Position numbers and translations under genes: made by a program. Below the pieces are notes generated by a model. The model made no database searches and was not told the DNA's origin. It saw only the letters and a program-made list of their open reading frames with translations. This document shows, piece after piece, positions 54,326 to 63,612 of a stretch of DNA of 64,000 nt (positions are counted from its first letter, which is position 1; the number at the start of each line of letters is the position of its first letter). The DNA is from Cohnella sp. OV330 (GTDB taxonomy: Bacteria > Bacillota > Bacilli > Paenibacillales > Paenibacillaceae): contig NZ_FOKE01000006.1 of NCBI RefSeq assembly GCF_900112065.1, positions 124,001 to 188,000 on the forward strand, in the 5' to 3' direction.

Positions 54326-55447
54326 ATGAAAATTACCGAAGTCGAAGCGATTTATTTGAGCATACCCGACCTGGATGCCGAGCAGTGCGACGGCACGCAG
54401 GATACGCTCGTCATCCGCATTCATACGGACGAAGGCATCGTGGGCGTCGGCGAGGTCGATTCTTCGCCGCTGGTCGCCAAGGCCGTCGTGGAAGCGCCTG
54501 CCTCGCATTCGATCGCGACGGGCCTTCGCACCTTGCTGATCGGGGAAAATCCGATCGAGATCGAGCGGCTGTGGGACAAGATGTACCGCGGCACGATCTA
54601 CTTCGGCCGCACCGGTCCCGCGCTGCACGCGATCAGCGGCGTTGACATCGCGCTGTGGGACATCCTGGGCAAGACGATGAACCGTCCGGTGTGCGAGATG
54701 ATGGGCGGCGTGTTCAACCGCAAGCTCAAGGCCTACGCCAGCGCCCTGATGCCCGAGACGATCGCCGAAGCGGCGGCCATGGCCGAACAGTACGCCAAAC
54801 TGGGCTACAAGGCGATGAAGTTCGGCTGGGGGCCGATCGGCCGGGACGCCAAGTTCGACGAAGCGCAGATCAAGGCGATCCGCGAAGCCGTCGGGGACGA
54901 CGTCGACGTCATGATCGACGCGGGGCTCGCCTGGGACCTGAAGGGCGCGCTGCGCATGGCGGAGGTGTACGAGCGGTACGGCGTCTACTGGCTGGAGGAG
55001 CCCGTGCACTCCAACGATATCGCCGGTTATCGCGCGCTCGCGGACCGCAGCCGCATCTCCATCGCGGGCGGGGAGCAGGAGAGCGGACGAATGGCCTTTC
55101 AGCGGCTGCTGGACGAAGGACATCTCGACATCATCCAGCCTGATCTTGCCCGCGTCGGCGGCCTGACCGAAGGCAAGCGCATTGCGTACCTGGCTTACGA
55201 CCGGCACAAGAAGGTCGTGCCGCATGCCTTCAAGACGGGGATCCTCGTCGCGGCGAGCACGCACTTCGCGGCGGCCATTCCGAACGGTTTCATGATTGAA
55301 TACACCGTATCCAACTCGCCGCTCGCGCGCGATCTGGTAAGCCGGGAGATCGAATTCAAGGACGGTTACGTCACCGTGCCGACGGATCGGCCGGGACTGG
55401 GCATCGAGATCGACGAGCAGGTGCTGAACCGCTACAGAGTCCGATAG
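54326..55447 (+). CDS. Enolase-superfamily sugar-acid dehydratase (mandelate racemase type)
   Basis: A 373-residue protein with the two-domain mandelate-racemase/muconate-lactonizing fold. The metal ligands are visible: Asp in DVMIDAGLAWD (about 194), Glu in YWLEEPV and Glu in GGEQESG. A lysine in YKAMKFGWGP and a His in VPHAFKTG supply the catalytic base candidates typical of the sugar-acid dehydratases. It would convert an aldonic or deoxy-aldonic acid to a 2-keto-3-deoxy acid. AAGAGGAGC precedes the ATG. In the known L-fuconate-type pathways this enzyme works with an SDR and an FAH hydrolase, both present here. The exact substrate is unknown. Confidence 0.85.
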   Translation: MKITEVEAIYLSIPDLDAEQCDGTQDTLVIRIHTDEGIVGVGEVDSSPLVAKAVVEAPASHSIATGLRTLLIGENPIEIERLWDKMYRGTIYFGRTGPALHAISGVDIALWDILGKTMNRPVCEMMGGVFNRKLKAYASALMPETIAEAAAMAEQYAKLGYKAMKFGWGPIGRDAKFDEAQIKAIREAVGDDVDVMIDAGLAWDLKGALRMAEVYERYGVYWLEEPVHSNDIAGYRALADRSRISIAGGEQESGRMAFQRLLDEGHLDIIQPDLARVGGLTEGKRIAYLAYDRHKKVVPHAFKTGILVAASTHFAAAIPNGFMIEYTVSNSPLARDLVSREIEFKDGYVTVPTDRPGLGIEIDEQVLNRYRVR

Positions 55448-55460
55448 GAGGAGAACGCGC

Positions 55461-56471
55461 ATGACGCAGACGATGCGGGCGCTGGTCTACGAAGGACCGC
55501 GGCTGATGAACATAAGGATGCTCCCGGTGCCGGAGCCGGCGGCGGGAGAAGTGCTGGTCAAGATCGAGCGGGTCGGCATCTGCGGCTCCGAGCTGAGCGG
55601 CTACCTGGGACATAACTCGCTTCGCAAGCCGCCGCTCGTGATGGGGCATGAATTCGCGGGCACGGTCGCGGTGACGGGTGAGAGCGCGTCGCGCTTCAAG
55701 CCGGGCGACCGGGTGGCGGTCAATCCGCTGCAAACGTGCGGCCGGTGCAGAGATTGCCTGAGCGGCGAAGCGCAGCTGTGCCCGGACCGCAAGCTGCTCG
55801 GCGCGCACCTGCCCGGTGCGTTCGCCGAATACGCCGTCGTGGCGGAATCCAACGTGTATGGCATCCCCGACGATTTGTCCTTTGACCTGGCAGCCATGGC
55901 CGAGCCGCTGGCTTGCGCCGTTCATCTGTGCCGGCTGATCGCACTGCAGCCCGATGACCGGCTCTTAGTAATGGGCGCCGGACCGATCGGCTTGTTCGCG
56001 GTCGCGGCCGCGAGGCTGCTCGGCGCGCGCGAAGTCGTCGTCGCCGATCTGAACGCCGATCGGCTGCGGATCGCCGCGGAGCTAGGCGGCATCCCTGCCA
56101 ATGGCGATGCCGAGATCGAGCGCCTGAAGCCGGCCGAAGGCTTCGAGGCGGCGGTCGACGCCGTCGGCCTTCAGGCGACGCGACTGCGCTGCATCGCCTC
56201 GGTACGCAGAGGCGCGCGGATCGGCCTTACCGGGCTGCACGAGGCGGACAGCACGCTGCCCGTCAACACGATCATCCGCGAGGAACTGAAGCTGCTGGGC
56301 GCCTTCGCTTACGATCCGCAGGACTTCGAGCAGGCGCTGCGCTGGATCGCGGAGGGCAAAGTGGATCTGCTGCCTTGGACGATACACCGGCCGCTCGAGC
56401 AAGGCGGCGAATGCTTCGAGACGCTGATCGGCGGTCCCGGTTCGATTGCGAAAATTTTGCTGCAGCCTTAA
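55461..56471 (+). CDS. Zinc-dependent medium-chain dehydrogenase
   Basis: A 336-residue MDR protein. The catalytic zinc site is in GICGSELSG and GHEFAGTV (Cys about 41, His-Glu about 63). The structural zinc cysteines are CGRCRDCLSGEAQLC (about 93-107), and the NAD-binding fingerprint is LVMGAGPIGLFAVAAARLLGA (about 169). Relatives oxidise polyols, L-threonine and sugars. It lies 13 bp after the dehydratase gene, with TAGGAGGAG before the ATG. It probably oxidises a sugar alcohol, aldose or keto-deoxy acid in the same pathway. Confidence 0.88.
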   Translation: MTQTMRALVYEGPRLMNIRMLPVPEPAAGEVLVKIERVGICGSELSGYLGHNSLRKPPLVMGHEFAGTVAVTGESASRFKPGDRVAVNPLQTCGRCRDCLSGEAQLCPDRKLLGAHLPGAFAEYAVVAESNVYGIPDDLSFDLAAMAEPLACAVHLCRLIALQPDDRLLVMGAGPIGLFAVAAARLLGAREVVVADLNADRLRIAAELGGIPANGDAEIERLKPAEGFEAAVDAVGLQATRLRCIASVRRGARIGLTGLHEADSTLPVNTIIREELKLLGAFAYDPQDFEQALRWIAEGKVDLLPWTIHRPLEQGGECFETLIGGPGSIAKILLQP

Positions 56472-56494
56472 TTTGAAGAAAGAAGGAATAGACT

Positions 56495-57403
56495 TTGAAG
56501 CTGGTAAACTATTGGGACGATGACGGAGCGTTGAAGCTTGGCGTAGTCGAAAAGGATCGCTTGCTGGATGTCGAGCGGTTGACGGCGCGATCGGAGGCGG
56601 CTTGGTCCGCCCGGTCGACCGACGATCTGATCGCGTTGGGCGACGCAGGACTTGCAACGCTCTCTAATCGAATCGAAGAAGCGCTTGGCGACGAGACGTT
56701 GGTTCAGGCATCCACGCTGGATCCAGAAGCAACGAGATGGGCGCCTTGCGTCGCAAAGCCGGGGAAAATCATCTGCGTCGGCTTGAACTACAGAAAGCAC
56801 GCGGAAGAAACCGGGGCGCAGATCCCGGCCTACCCGATCCTTTTCAACAAATTTTCCAACGCTCTGGCCGCCCACGAAGCGCCTATCCGCGTCCCGGAAG
56901 TCACGTCCAAGATGGACTACGAAGCGGAACTGGGCATCGTCATCGGGAAAACCGCCTTTAACGTGAGCGAGGACGACGCGCTAGACTACGTATACGGATA
57001 CTGCGCCGCTAATGACCTGTCTGCTCGGGATTTGCAGCTTCGTACTTCTCAATGGCTGCTCGGCAAAAGCCTCGACGGCTTTTGCCCGCTGGGACCCTGG
57101 CTCGTCACCGCGGACGAAGTCGGCGATCCGAACCGGCTGGAGATCCAGAGCTTCGTGAACGGGGAGCGGCGGCAGAATTCCAACACGAGCGACATGATCT
57201 TCGATTGTAAAACGATCGTAAGCTACATCAGCCGCCATATGACGCTGCAGCCTGGCGATGTCATTCTGACGGGAACGCCCGAAGGCGTAGTCATGGGGTA
57301 TCCGGAGGAACGCAAAATTTACTTGAAGGCCGGCGACAAGGTGGAGATCCGGATCGAGAAGCTAGGTACGCTTAGCAACGTTCTGATCGGATCTGGAGAT
57401 TAG
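56495..57403 (+). CDS. Fumarylacetoacetate hydrolase (FAH) family protein
   Basis: A 302-residue FAH protein. After a variable N-terminal 70 residues comes the core: [19 protein letters not shown] (about 87-105) and the metal-binding acidic pair in [12 protein letters not shown] (about 145-156). [14 protein letters not shown] and [11 protein letters not shown] complete the core. The family includes 2,4-diketo-3-deoxy-L-fuconate and similar hydrolases, which cleave diketo acids in sugar-acid breakdown. The start is TTG 56495 after AAGAAGGAAT. Last gene of the GntR-controlled operon, 23 bp after the dehydrogenase. No clear terminator was found between it and the lepA promoter. Confidence 0.9.
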   Translation: MKLVNYWDDDGALKLGVVEKDRLLDVERLTARSEAAWSARSTDDLIALGDAGLATLSNRIEEALGDETLVQASTLDPEATRWAPCVAKPGKIICVGLNYRKHAEETGAQIPAYPILFNKFSNALAAHEAPIRVPEVTSKMDYEAELGIVIGKTAFNVSEDDALDYVYGYCAANDLSARDLQLRTSQWLLGKSLDGFCPLGPWLVTADEVGDPNRLEIQSFVNGERRQNSNTSDMIFDCKTIVSYISRHMTLQPGDVILTGTPEGVVMGYPEERKIYLKAGDKVEIRIEKLGTLSNVLIGSGD

Positions 57404-57509
57404 ATCCGCATCCAGTGGAAGAAGCTTTATGTTCGCGGCGCGTGTCGGCCTTAGTTGGCTAGGGGCATGCGCCGTTTTTTGTGCGTTCAATCATCGCCAT
57501 ACGCCGCGA

Positions 57510-57538
57510 TTGCCGCTCCAAGGCGCTGCTGATATAAT
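57510..57538 (+). promoter_or_regulatory. lepA promoter
   Basis: TTGCCG (57510-57515), a 17-bp spacer and TATAAT (57533-57538), about 50 bp upstream of the lepA start. Confidence 0.65.
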
Positions 57539-57590
57539 AGATGGGATAGCCGGACAACGGCATGTATCGGTGGAGGTAAGGACAAAGAAG

Positions 57591-59405
57591 ATGGCAGACA
57601 TCCAACACAAGCAAAGCCATATTCGCAATTTTTGCATCATTGCGCATATCGACCACGGCAAGTCTACGCTGGCCGACCGCATTTTGGAATATACGGGCAC
57701 GCTGACCGCGCGCGAAATGCAGGATCAGGTGCTCGACTCGATGGACCTCGAGCGCGAGCGCGGCATCACGATCAAGCTGCAGGCCGTCCGTCTCAAGTAC
57801 AAGGCCGACGACGGCGAGATCTATACGCTGCACCTGATCGATACGCCGGGACACGTCGACTTCACGTACGAGGTGTCGCGGAGCCTTGCCGCCTGCGAAG
57901 GCGCGCTGCTCATCGTCGACGCGGCGCAAGGGATCGAAGCCCAGACGCTGGCGAACGTGTATCTCGCGCTGGACAACAACCTTGAAATCTTGCCCGTCAT
58001 CAACAAGATCGACCTGCCTAGCGCGGAGCCCGAGCGCGTCAAGCAGGAAGTCGAGGACGTCATCGGCCTCGACGCCAGCGAAGCGGTGCTCGCCTCCGCG
58101 AAGAACGGCATCGGCATCAAGGAGATTCTCGAGCAGGTCGTGCACAAGGTGCCGGCGCCGCAGGGCGATCCCGAAGCGCCGCTCAAGGCGCTCATTTTCG
58201 ACTCCTATTACGATGCTTACAAGGGCGTCATCTGCTACATTCGCGTCATCGACGGCAAGCTTCGCGCGGGGACGCCGATCAAGTTCATGGCGACGGGCGC
58301 GACGTTCGACGTCGTCGAAGTCGGCACGTTCATGCCGCGCTCGACGATCGTGGACGAGCTCGGACCGGGCGACGTCGGCTTCGTGACGGCGTCGATCAAA
58401 AACGTGAAGGACACGCGCGTAGGCGACACGATCACGAATGCCAAGCGGCCGACGGCGGAAGCGCTCGCGGGCTACCGCGGCATCAATCCGATGGTGTTCT
58501 GCGGCCTGTACCCGATCGAATCGTCGGACTACAACGACCTGCGCGACGCGCTCGAGAAGCTCGAGTTGAACGACGCCTCGCTGCGCTTCGAGCCGGAGAC
58601 GTCGCAGGCGCTCGGCTTCGGTTTTCGCTGCGGCTTCCTCGGCATGCTCCATATGGAGATCATCCAGGAGCGGATCGAACGCGAGTTCAACATTCCGCTC
58701 ATTACGACGGCGCCGAGCGTCGTATACAAGGTCACGCTCACGAACGGCACGCAGCAGGACATCTCCAACCCTTCGGAGTACCCGGAGGCGGGCAAGCTCG
58801 ACTTCGTCGAAGAGCCGTACGTCAAAGCTTCGATCATCGTGCCGAAGGATTACGTCGGCGCGATCATGGAGCTCTGCCAGGGCAAGCGCGGAGAGTTCAT
58901 CGACATGCAGTATCTCGACGCGAACCGCGTTACGCTGAAGTACGATATTCCGCTCGCGGAGATCGTGTACGACTTTTTCGACCAACTGAAATCCAGCACC
59001 AAGGGGTACGCTTCGTTCGACTACGAGCTGACGGGCTACCGCCAGTCCAGCCTCGTGAAGATGGACATTCTGCTGAACGGCGAACAGGTCGACGCCCTCT
59101 CCTTCATCGTGCACAGGGATCGCGCCTATCAGCGCGGACGGGTCATTTGCGAGAAGCTGAAGGACCTGATCCCGCGTCAAATGTTCGAGGTGCCGATCCA
59201 GGCGGCCGTCGGACAGAAGATCGTCTCGCGCGAGACGATCAAGGCCATGCGCAAAAACGTCCTCGCCAAGTGTTACGGCGGCGACATCTCGCGGAAGCGC
59301 AAGCTGCTCGAGAAGCAAAAGGAAGGCAAGAAGCGCATGAAGCAGGTCGGCAACGTCGAGGTGCCGCAGGAAGCGTTCATGGCGGTATTGAAGCTGGACG
59401 ACTAG
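57591..59405 (+). CDS. lepA: Elongation factor 4 (LepA)
   Basis: A 604-residue translational GTPase. The G1 motif [15 protein letters not shown] is near residues 17-31, followed by [13 protein letters not shown] (switch I), [12 protein letters not shown] (G3) and NKIDLP (G4). Domains II and III follow, and the LepA-specific C-terminal domain contains [26 protein letters not shown] (in parts). It binds ribosomes and back-translocates or resets stalled complexes. ATG 57591 starts at the conserved N-terminus; the open frame extends 54 codons upstream through the promoter. It has the same place before hemW as in B. subtilis. Confidence 0.97.
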   Translation: MADIQHKQSHIRNFCIIAHIDHGKSTLADRILEYTGTLTAREMQDQVLDSMDLERERGITIKLQAVRLKYKADDGEIYTLHLIDTPGHVDFTYEVSRSLAACEGALLIVDAAQGIEAQTLANVYLALDNNLEILPVINKIDLPSAEPERVKQEVEDVIGLDASEAVLASAKNGIGIKEILEQVVHKVPAPQGDPEAPLKALIFDSYYDAYKGVICYIRVIDGKLRAGTPIKFMATGATFDVVEVGTFMPRSTIVDELGPGDVGFVTASIKNVKDTRVGDTITNAKRPTAEALAGYRGINPMVFCGLYPIESSDYNDLRDALEKLELNDASLRFEPETSQALGFGFRCGFLGMLHMEIIQERIEREFNIPLITTAPSVVYKVTLTNGTQQDISNPSEYPEAGKLDFVEEPYVKASIIVPKDYVGAIMELCQGKRGEFIDMQYLDANRVTLKYDIPLAEIVYDFFDQLKSSTKGYASFDYELTGYRQSSLVKMDILLNGEQVDALSFIVHRDRAYQRGRVICEKLKDLIPRQMFEVPIQAAVGQKIVSRETIKAMRKNVLAKCYGGDISRKRKLLEKQKEGKKRMKQVGNVEVPQEAFMAVLKLDD

Positions 59406-59429
59406 CGTTAGAAACGGAGGCGCGGCGTT

Positions 59430-59510
59430 ATGGCGATCGTGCGAACTATGCAGGGAACAATGCTGATCATCGACGCCCTCGACCGCGCCAAACAACACCT
59501 TACAGACTAA
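59430..59510 (+). CDS. Possible 26-residue small protein between lepA and hemW
   Basis: ATG 59430 has GGAGG nine bases upstream and opens 26 codons ending at TAA 59510: start MAIVRTMQGTML, ending KQHLTD. It follows lepA by 24 bp and is ended about 10 bp before a terminator-like hairpin. Nothing is recognisable, and such a short frame could be chance, but the ribosome binding site and spacing are good. Confidence 0.35.
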   Translation: MAIVRTMQGTMLIIDALDRAKQHLTD

Positions 59511-59518
59511 CCATTGCG

Positions 59519-59562
59519 GCAAGCTCTCCGTAGGACAAGGTCCCGGGGAGCTTTTGCTTCCT
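59519..59562 (+). terminator. Terminator-like hairpin before hemW
   Basis: CAAGCTCTCC and GGGGAGCTTTTGCTT form a stem around TAGGACAAGGTCCC, with a short TTTT. It would reduce read-through from lepA into hemW. Confidence 0.55.
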
Positions 59563-59599
59563 TTGAGCACGTATCGCCGCATCCGAGAGGAGCTTGACT

Positions 59600-60778
59600 A
59601 TGAACGCAACCGCGACGGTGCCGCCGCTTCACGCGTGGACGCCCCGGGCGCTCTATATACACATTCCGTTTTGCACGAACAAATGCTACTACTGCGACTT
59701 CAACTCTTATGTGGCCGCCGGCCAGCCGATCGACGCCTATCTGGACGCGTTGGAGCGGGAAATGGAAAATACGGTCCAGGCGCTTCCGCCCGAGACGATC
59801 GGCAAAGTATTCGTCGGCGGCGGCACGCCCACCGTGCTGAATCCCGGTCAGATGACGCGTTTTCTCGAATCGGTAAATCGCCATTTTCCGATCGCTGCGG
59901 GCGCCGAGTTCACGATGGAAGCGAACCCGGGCACGACCGATCCGGACAAGCTCGCGGCGATGCGCGCGAGCGGCGTCAACCGGATCAGCTTCGGCGCGCA
60001 GACGTTCGACAATACGCTGCTCGCCGCGATCGGCCGCATCCACGAGGCGGACGACGTCGTGAACAGCATCGCGAACGCCAAGGCGGCCGGCTTCACGAAC
60101 CTGTCGATCGACCTTATGTTCGGACTGCCGCGCCAGACGCTGCAGCAGCTGGCCGACAGCGTGGAGCGGGCGCTCGAGCTGGATCTGCCGCATTACTCGC
60201 TGTACAGCCTGAAGGTGGAGGAAAACACGCTTTTCCATCGCTTGTACGAACGCGGCGAGCTGCCGCTGCCGGAGGAGGACGTCGAGGTCGAGATGTTCGC
60301 GCATTTGCGCCGCCGGCTGACCGAGGCCGGTTACGGACATTACGAGATCAGCAACTTCGCCCGGCCAGGCTTCGAGAGCCGGCATAACTCCGCCTATTGG
60401 CACAACGAGCCTTATTACGGGCTCGGAGCAGGCGCTCATGGATATGCGCTGGGCGAGCGGCATCTCAATATTAAAGGCGTGCAGCCGTACATTGATGCGG
60501 CGCTGTCGGGACTGCCTCGCCTTGAGCGCAATGCCGTCCCTGCGAAGGAAGCGATGGAAGACTTCATGATGGTCGGGCTGCGGCTGCGGGCTGGCGTGCG
60601 GGATGCCGACTTCGCGCTTCAATTCGGCGGAGCTCGATTGACCGACGTGTTCGGTCCCGTGCTGGACAAGCTGTTGGCGCAGGGGCTGCTCGAACGGACG
60701 CCCGAGGATGACGGATACCGTCTGAGCGAAGCTGGCGTGCCGCTGGGCAACGAGGTATTCGGCGCGTTCCTGGCATAG
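59600..60778 (+). CDS. hemW: HemW, radical SAM protein (coproporphyrinogen oxidase-like)
   Basis: A 392-residue radical SAM protein. The cluster motif is Cys25-xxx-Cys29-xx-Cys32 (IPFCTNKCYYCDF). VGGGTPTVL, RISFGAQTFDNTLL and DLMFGLPRQTLQQL are shared with HemW/HemN. It lacks the N-terminal extension of true coproporphyrinogen dehydrogenases, which fits HemW, a haem chaperone or transfer protein. ATG 59600 follows GAGAGGAG with 7 bases; the TTG at 59594 is less likely. In B. subtilis hemW follows lepA and precedes hrcA; here it is followed by other genes. Confidence 0.92.
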   Translation: MNATATVPPLHAWTPRALYIHIPFCTNKCYYCDFNSYVAAGQPIDAYLDALEREMENTVQALPPETIGKVFVGGGTPTVLNPGQMTRFLESVNRHFPIAAGAEFTMEANPGTTDPDKLAAMRASGVNRISFGAQTFDNTLLAAIGRIHEADDVVNSIANAKAAGFTNLSIDLMFGLPRQTLQQLADSVERALELDLPHYSLYSLKVEENTLFHRLYERGELPLPEEDVEVEMFAHLRRRLTEAGYGHYEISNFARPGFESRHNSAYWHNEPYYGLGAGAHGYALGERHLNIKGVQPYIDAALSGLPRLERNAVPAKEAMEDFMMVGLRLRAGVRDADFALQFGGARLTDVFGPVLDKLLAQGLLERTPEDDGYRLSEAGVPLGNEVFGAFLA

Positions 60779-60858
60779 GTGAAGGCGGGCACGCAGTGAA
60801 AGGACGAGTTAGCAAGAAAAACCGTTTAACTCGGTGTGAACGGTGGCGCGGGGAACGA

Positions 60859-61137
60859 ATGATTACGGAGGAGGGGATCGATGTGGACTGCAGACCGGGA
60901 TGCGGCGCGTGCTGTATCGTCGTCTCCATTTCTTCTCCGATTCCGGGGATGCCGGACGGCAAGCCTGCGGGCGTACGCTGCGTGCAGCTCGCGCCGGACA
61001 ATCGCTGCTCGCTCTTCGGCCGACCTGAGCGGCCGGCGATCTGCGGGCAGCTTCGACCGTCTGCCGAGATGTGCGGCGCCCGCAACGAAGACGCATTCGC
61101 ATATTTAGCGGAGCTGGAACGGATCACCGCTCCATAA
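60859..61137 (+). CDS. YkgJ-type cysteine-cluster protein
   Basis: A 92-residue protein with the YkgJ/UPF0153 pattern: VDCRPGCGACC (Cys 11, 15, 18, 19), then CVQLAPDNRCSLFG and CGQLRPSAEMCG. These cysteines are likely to bind zinc or an Fe-S cluster. ATG 60859 with GGGGAACGA just upstream is preferred; a longer frame to 60796 exists. It lies 80 bp after hemW on the same strand and is followed by a terminator at 61148. The role is unknown. Confidence 0.75.
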   Translation: MITEEGIDVDCRPGCGACCIVVSISSPIPGMPDGKPAGVRCVQLAPDNRCSLFGRPERPAICGQLRPSAEMCGARNEDAFAYLAELERITAP

Positions 61138-61147
61138 ATGCTAAACG

Positions 61148-61187
61148 AAACATCCCTGGCATACGTAGTATGCAGGGATGTTTTTTT
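61148..61187. terminator. Convergent terminator after the YkgJ-type gene
   Basis: AAACATCCCTGGCATAC and GTATGCAGGGATGTTTTTTT form a stem with a single bulge and a long T-run. Confidence 0.9.
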
Positions 61188-61199
61188 GCAGACCGTGGG

Positions 61200-62219
61200 C
61201 TAGGACGACACTTTTAGGTCCGAGTTTGCAGCTTTCTCTTCATTCGAAGGTTGTCCGACGGATGGCTTGGCGGCGTGCTTGGACAATATTTGAGGTCCTT
61301 CGCGCTGCCAGATGTTCAGAAAGGCTTTGACGACGTCGGGATCGAATTGCGTTCCTGCATGTTTCCGAATTTCCTCTATCGCAAACGAAATGTCCAGTTC
61401 TCCTCTATACACTCTCCTGGAGGTCATCGCATCGAAAGTATCGGCCACGGCCATAATTCTAGCTGCAATCGGAATGTTAGAATGCCCGATCCGGCTCGGA
61501 TAGCCGCGTCCGTCAAATCTCTCATGATGATGAAGAATCATATCCAAAATGCCGGAGCGTTTAAGATGGGAGATGTGGTTTAACATTGCATAGCCTGTAA
61601 GGGGATGCTGCTTAATGATTTCAAACTCCTCGTCGGTTAGTCTGGATGGTTTGAGCAAAATATGCTCGGGCACGCCAATCTTCCCGATGTCATGAAGAAT
61701 TCCTCCAATATAAATGCGCTCGCACGCCAGCTTGGACATATTCATTTCTTCAGCGATTTTCTTCGAATAATAAGCCACGCTATCCGAGTGATCAGCCGTA
61801 TAATGATCTCTTGAATCCAGGGCCTTAGCTAATGTAAATGTGAGCTGAAGCATATTTTGCTTCTGCCTATTGTAATACAAGATCATAAACGAAATAGAAG
61901 AAGAGGTTAAGAAATACGTAACGACTAGGGTGAAGACTCTCAAGATGAATTCATCCTGTTTGAATAGAACCGGCTCTTGCTCCAAATAAACGCGAAAGAA
62001 AACAATGAGAACGACGAGAATGCTGCGAATCCAGGTTTCCTTCCAAAAAGACAGACCTAACAATAAGCTGAGTATTAAATAAGCAAATTGGAACAGGATG
62101 TAATTTTCAAAATAGATGTCGATCGCAACAACGGCAAGAAATGCGATTCCGAATAAGAAGCGGCCTGTATACTTATTGAGAATAAAGGTTTCCGCATAAT
62201 GGGCAATGTAGTTTTTCAT
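61200..62219 (-). CDS. Membrane HD-GYP phosphodiesterase-like protein
   Basis: A 339-residue protein. The N-terminal 125 residues hold about five transmembrane helices (for example RFLFGIAFLAVVAIDIYF and FAYLILSLLLGLSF). The HD-GYP domain follows: ADHSDSVAYYSKKIA, LHDIGKIGVPEHILLK, HHHERFDGRGYPSRIGH and RIMAVADTFDAMTS. The GYP motif is intact, so c-di-GMP hydrolysis is likely. The gene is visibly more A+T-rich than all its neighbours (18 of 60 bases in 61861-61920 are G or C), which suggests recent acquisition. ATG 62219 has only a distant GAGGT. Confidence 0.88.
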   Translation of the reverse strand: MKNYIAHYAETFILNKYTGRFLFGIAFLAVVAIDIYFENYILFQFAYLILSLLLGLSFWKETWIRSILVVLIVFFRVYLEQEPVLFKQDEFILRVFTLVVTYFLTSSSISFMILYYNRQKQNMLQLTFTLAKALDSRDHYTADHSDSVAYYSKKIAEEMNMSKLACERIYIGGILHDIGKIGVPEHILLKPSRLTDEEFEIIKQHPLTGYAMLNHISHLKRSGILDMILHHHERFDGRGYPSRIGHSNIPIAARIMAVADTFDAMTSRRVYRGELDISFAIEEIRKHAGTQFDPDVVKAFLNIWQREGPQILSKHAAKPSVGQPSNEEKAANSDLKVSS

Positions 62220-62322
62220 AGGATCGCGTACCTCGCTGATAGGTTGACGCTGTAAGTTTACTCGATATTGTCAAAATCGACCAGCCTAAGTTGAAATGCG
62301 GACCCGAATGTACGGTGGTGCG

Positions 62323-62347
62323 AGAGGAGGAGGCTAGCCGCCTCCTC
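62323..62347. other. Inverted repeat between the HD-GYP and MFS genes
   Basis: GAGGAGGC and GCCTCCTC enclose TAGCC. No T-run follows on either strand, so terminator function for the MFS gene is doubtful. Confidence 0.35.
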
Positions 62348-62375
62348 CTACTCCGCTTCTATCATTGCCTGCGGC

Positions 62376-63587
62376 TCACCTTCCCCTCAGCTCCGCGTCC
62401 TTCGGCAGCAACAGCGTGAATATCCCGAGCAGCGGCAGATAGGCACAAATATGCATGACCGTCGATATGCTGGTGTGGTCGGCGATCTCGCCGAGCAGGG
62501 CGGAGCCGAGTCCGCCGAGGCCGAACGCGAGACCGAAGAAGAGCCCGGATACGAGGCCGATCTTGCCCGGCAGCAGCTCCTGCGCGTATACGACGATGAT
62601 CGAGAAGGCGGAGGAGAGCACGAACCCGGCGCAAACGCACAATACCGCGGACCAGAACGGGTCGGCATAAGGAAGCGCGATCGAGAATGGCGCGGTGCCG
62701 AGAATCGACAGCCAGATGATGTTGCGCCTGCCGAACCGGTCGGCAAGCGGGCCGCCGATGAAGGTGCCTGCCGCGGATGCGACGAGGAACGCGAACAGAT
62801 ACCACTGCGCGGCTTGCTTGCCTACGCCGAAGTCGTCGATCAAGTATAACGAGTAGAAGCTAGTGAAGCTAGACAGGTACACGTGCTTGGAGAAAACGAG
62901 CAGGACCAGAATGCCGACCGACATGCGCACTTTGCCGACGGTGAGCTTGCTGGCGGATTGTACGGACTGCGCCGTCTTTTTCGGCTTGGGCGCCGCGCCG
63001 ACGGCGGCGTACCAGCGTGCGACCAGCGTCTGCAGCACGATCCCAGCTACGGCCGCGACGATGAATAAAAGGACCCCTTTTTGCCCGAGCGGGATGAAGA
63101 TGGTGGCGGTCATGACGGGACCGAGCGCGCTGCCGATGTTGCCGCCGACCTGGAAGATCGACTGCGCCAATCCGCGGTTGTTGCCCGCGGCGAGGTAGGC
63201 GACGCGCGAAGATTCGGGGTGAAACGCGGCCGAGCCGATCCCGATGGCGGTGACGGACAACAGGACGGTCGCGAAGTTCGGCGCGAGCGCGAGCATGACG
63301 ACGCCGAGCAGCGTGAAGCAGACGCCGAGCGGCAAGATGAAGGGACGCGGCTTCTTGTCCGCGAACCAGCCGACGAGCGGCTGCAAAAACGAGGCGGTAA
63401 TGTTCATCATAAAAGCGATGAGGCCGATTTGTCCGTAACTCAGGTGCTGCGACTCGCGCAGCACCGGGAACAGCGCGGTGACGGTCGATTGCATCGAATC
63501 GTTGAGCAGGTGAACCGTGCTGATCATGTACAGGATCGGAAACACGGTGGCGCTGACGGGCAGCGCGCGGGCGACTGCGGTTTTCAT
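62376..63587 (-). CDS. MFS transporter, fosmidomycin-resistance (Fsr) type
   Basis: A 403-residue protein with 12 predicted transmembrane helices. The N-terminal half contains HLLNDSMQSTVTALFPVL and GWFADKKPRPFILPLG, and the sequence GIGSAAFHPESSRVAYLA matches the Fsr (fosmidomycin resistance) family. The second half has GGPLADRFGRRNIIWLS, the loop 8-9 motif. It probably exports a drug or metabolite. GGGAGAGAAC precedes the ATG. Confidence 0.85.
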   Translation of the reverse strand: MKTAVARALPVSATVFPILYMISTVHLLNDSMQSTVTALFPVLRESQHLSYGQIGLIAFMMNITASFLQPLVGWFADKKPRPFILPLGVCFTLLGVVMLALAPNFATVLLSVTAIGIGSAAFHPESSRVAYLAAGNNRGLAQSIFQVGGNIGSALGPVMTATIFIPLGQKGVLLFIVAAVAGIVLQTLVARWYAAVGAAPKPKKTAQSVQSASKLTVGKVRMSVGILVLLVFSKHVYLSSFTSFYSLYLIDDFGVGKQAAQWYLFAFLVASAAGTFIGGPLADRFGRRNIIWLSILGTAPFSIALPYADPFWSAVLCVCAGFVLSSAFSIIVVYAQELLPGKIGLVSGLFFGLAFGLGGLGSALLGEIADHTSISTVMHICAYLPLLGIFTLLLPKDAELRGR

Positions 63588-63612
63588 GTGCGAGGTTCTC
63601 TCCCTTTGATCT

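Noticed and set aside
57459..59582. Long antisense frame (707 codons) over lepA
   Set aside because: A by-product of G+C-rich codon use on the other strand; lepA is certain and the antisense product shows no known motif.
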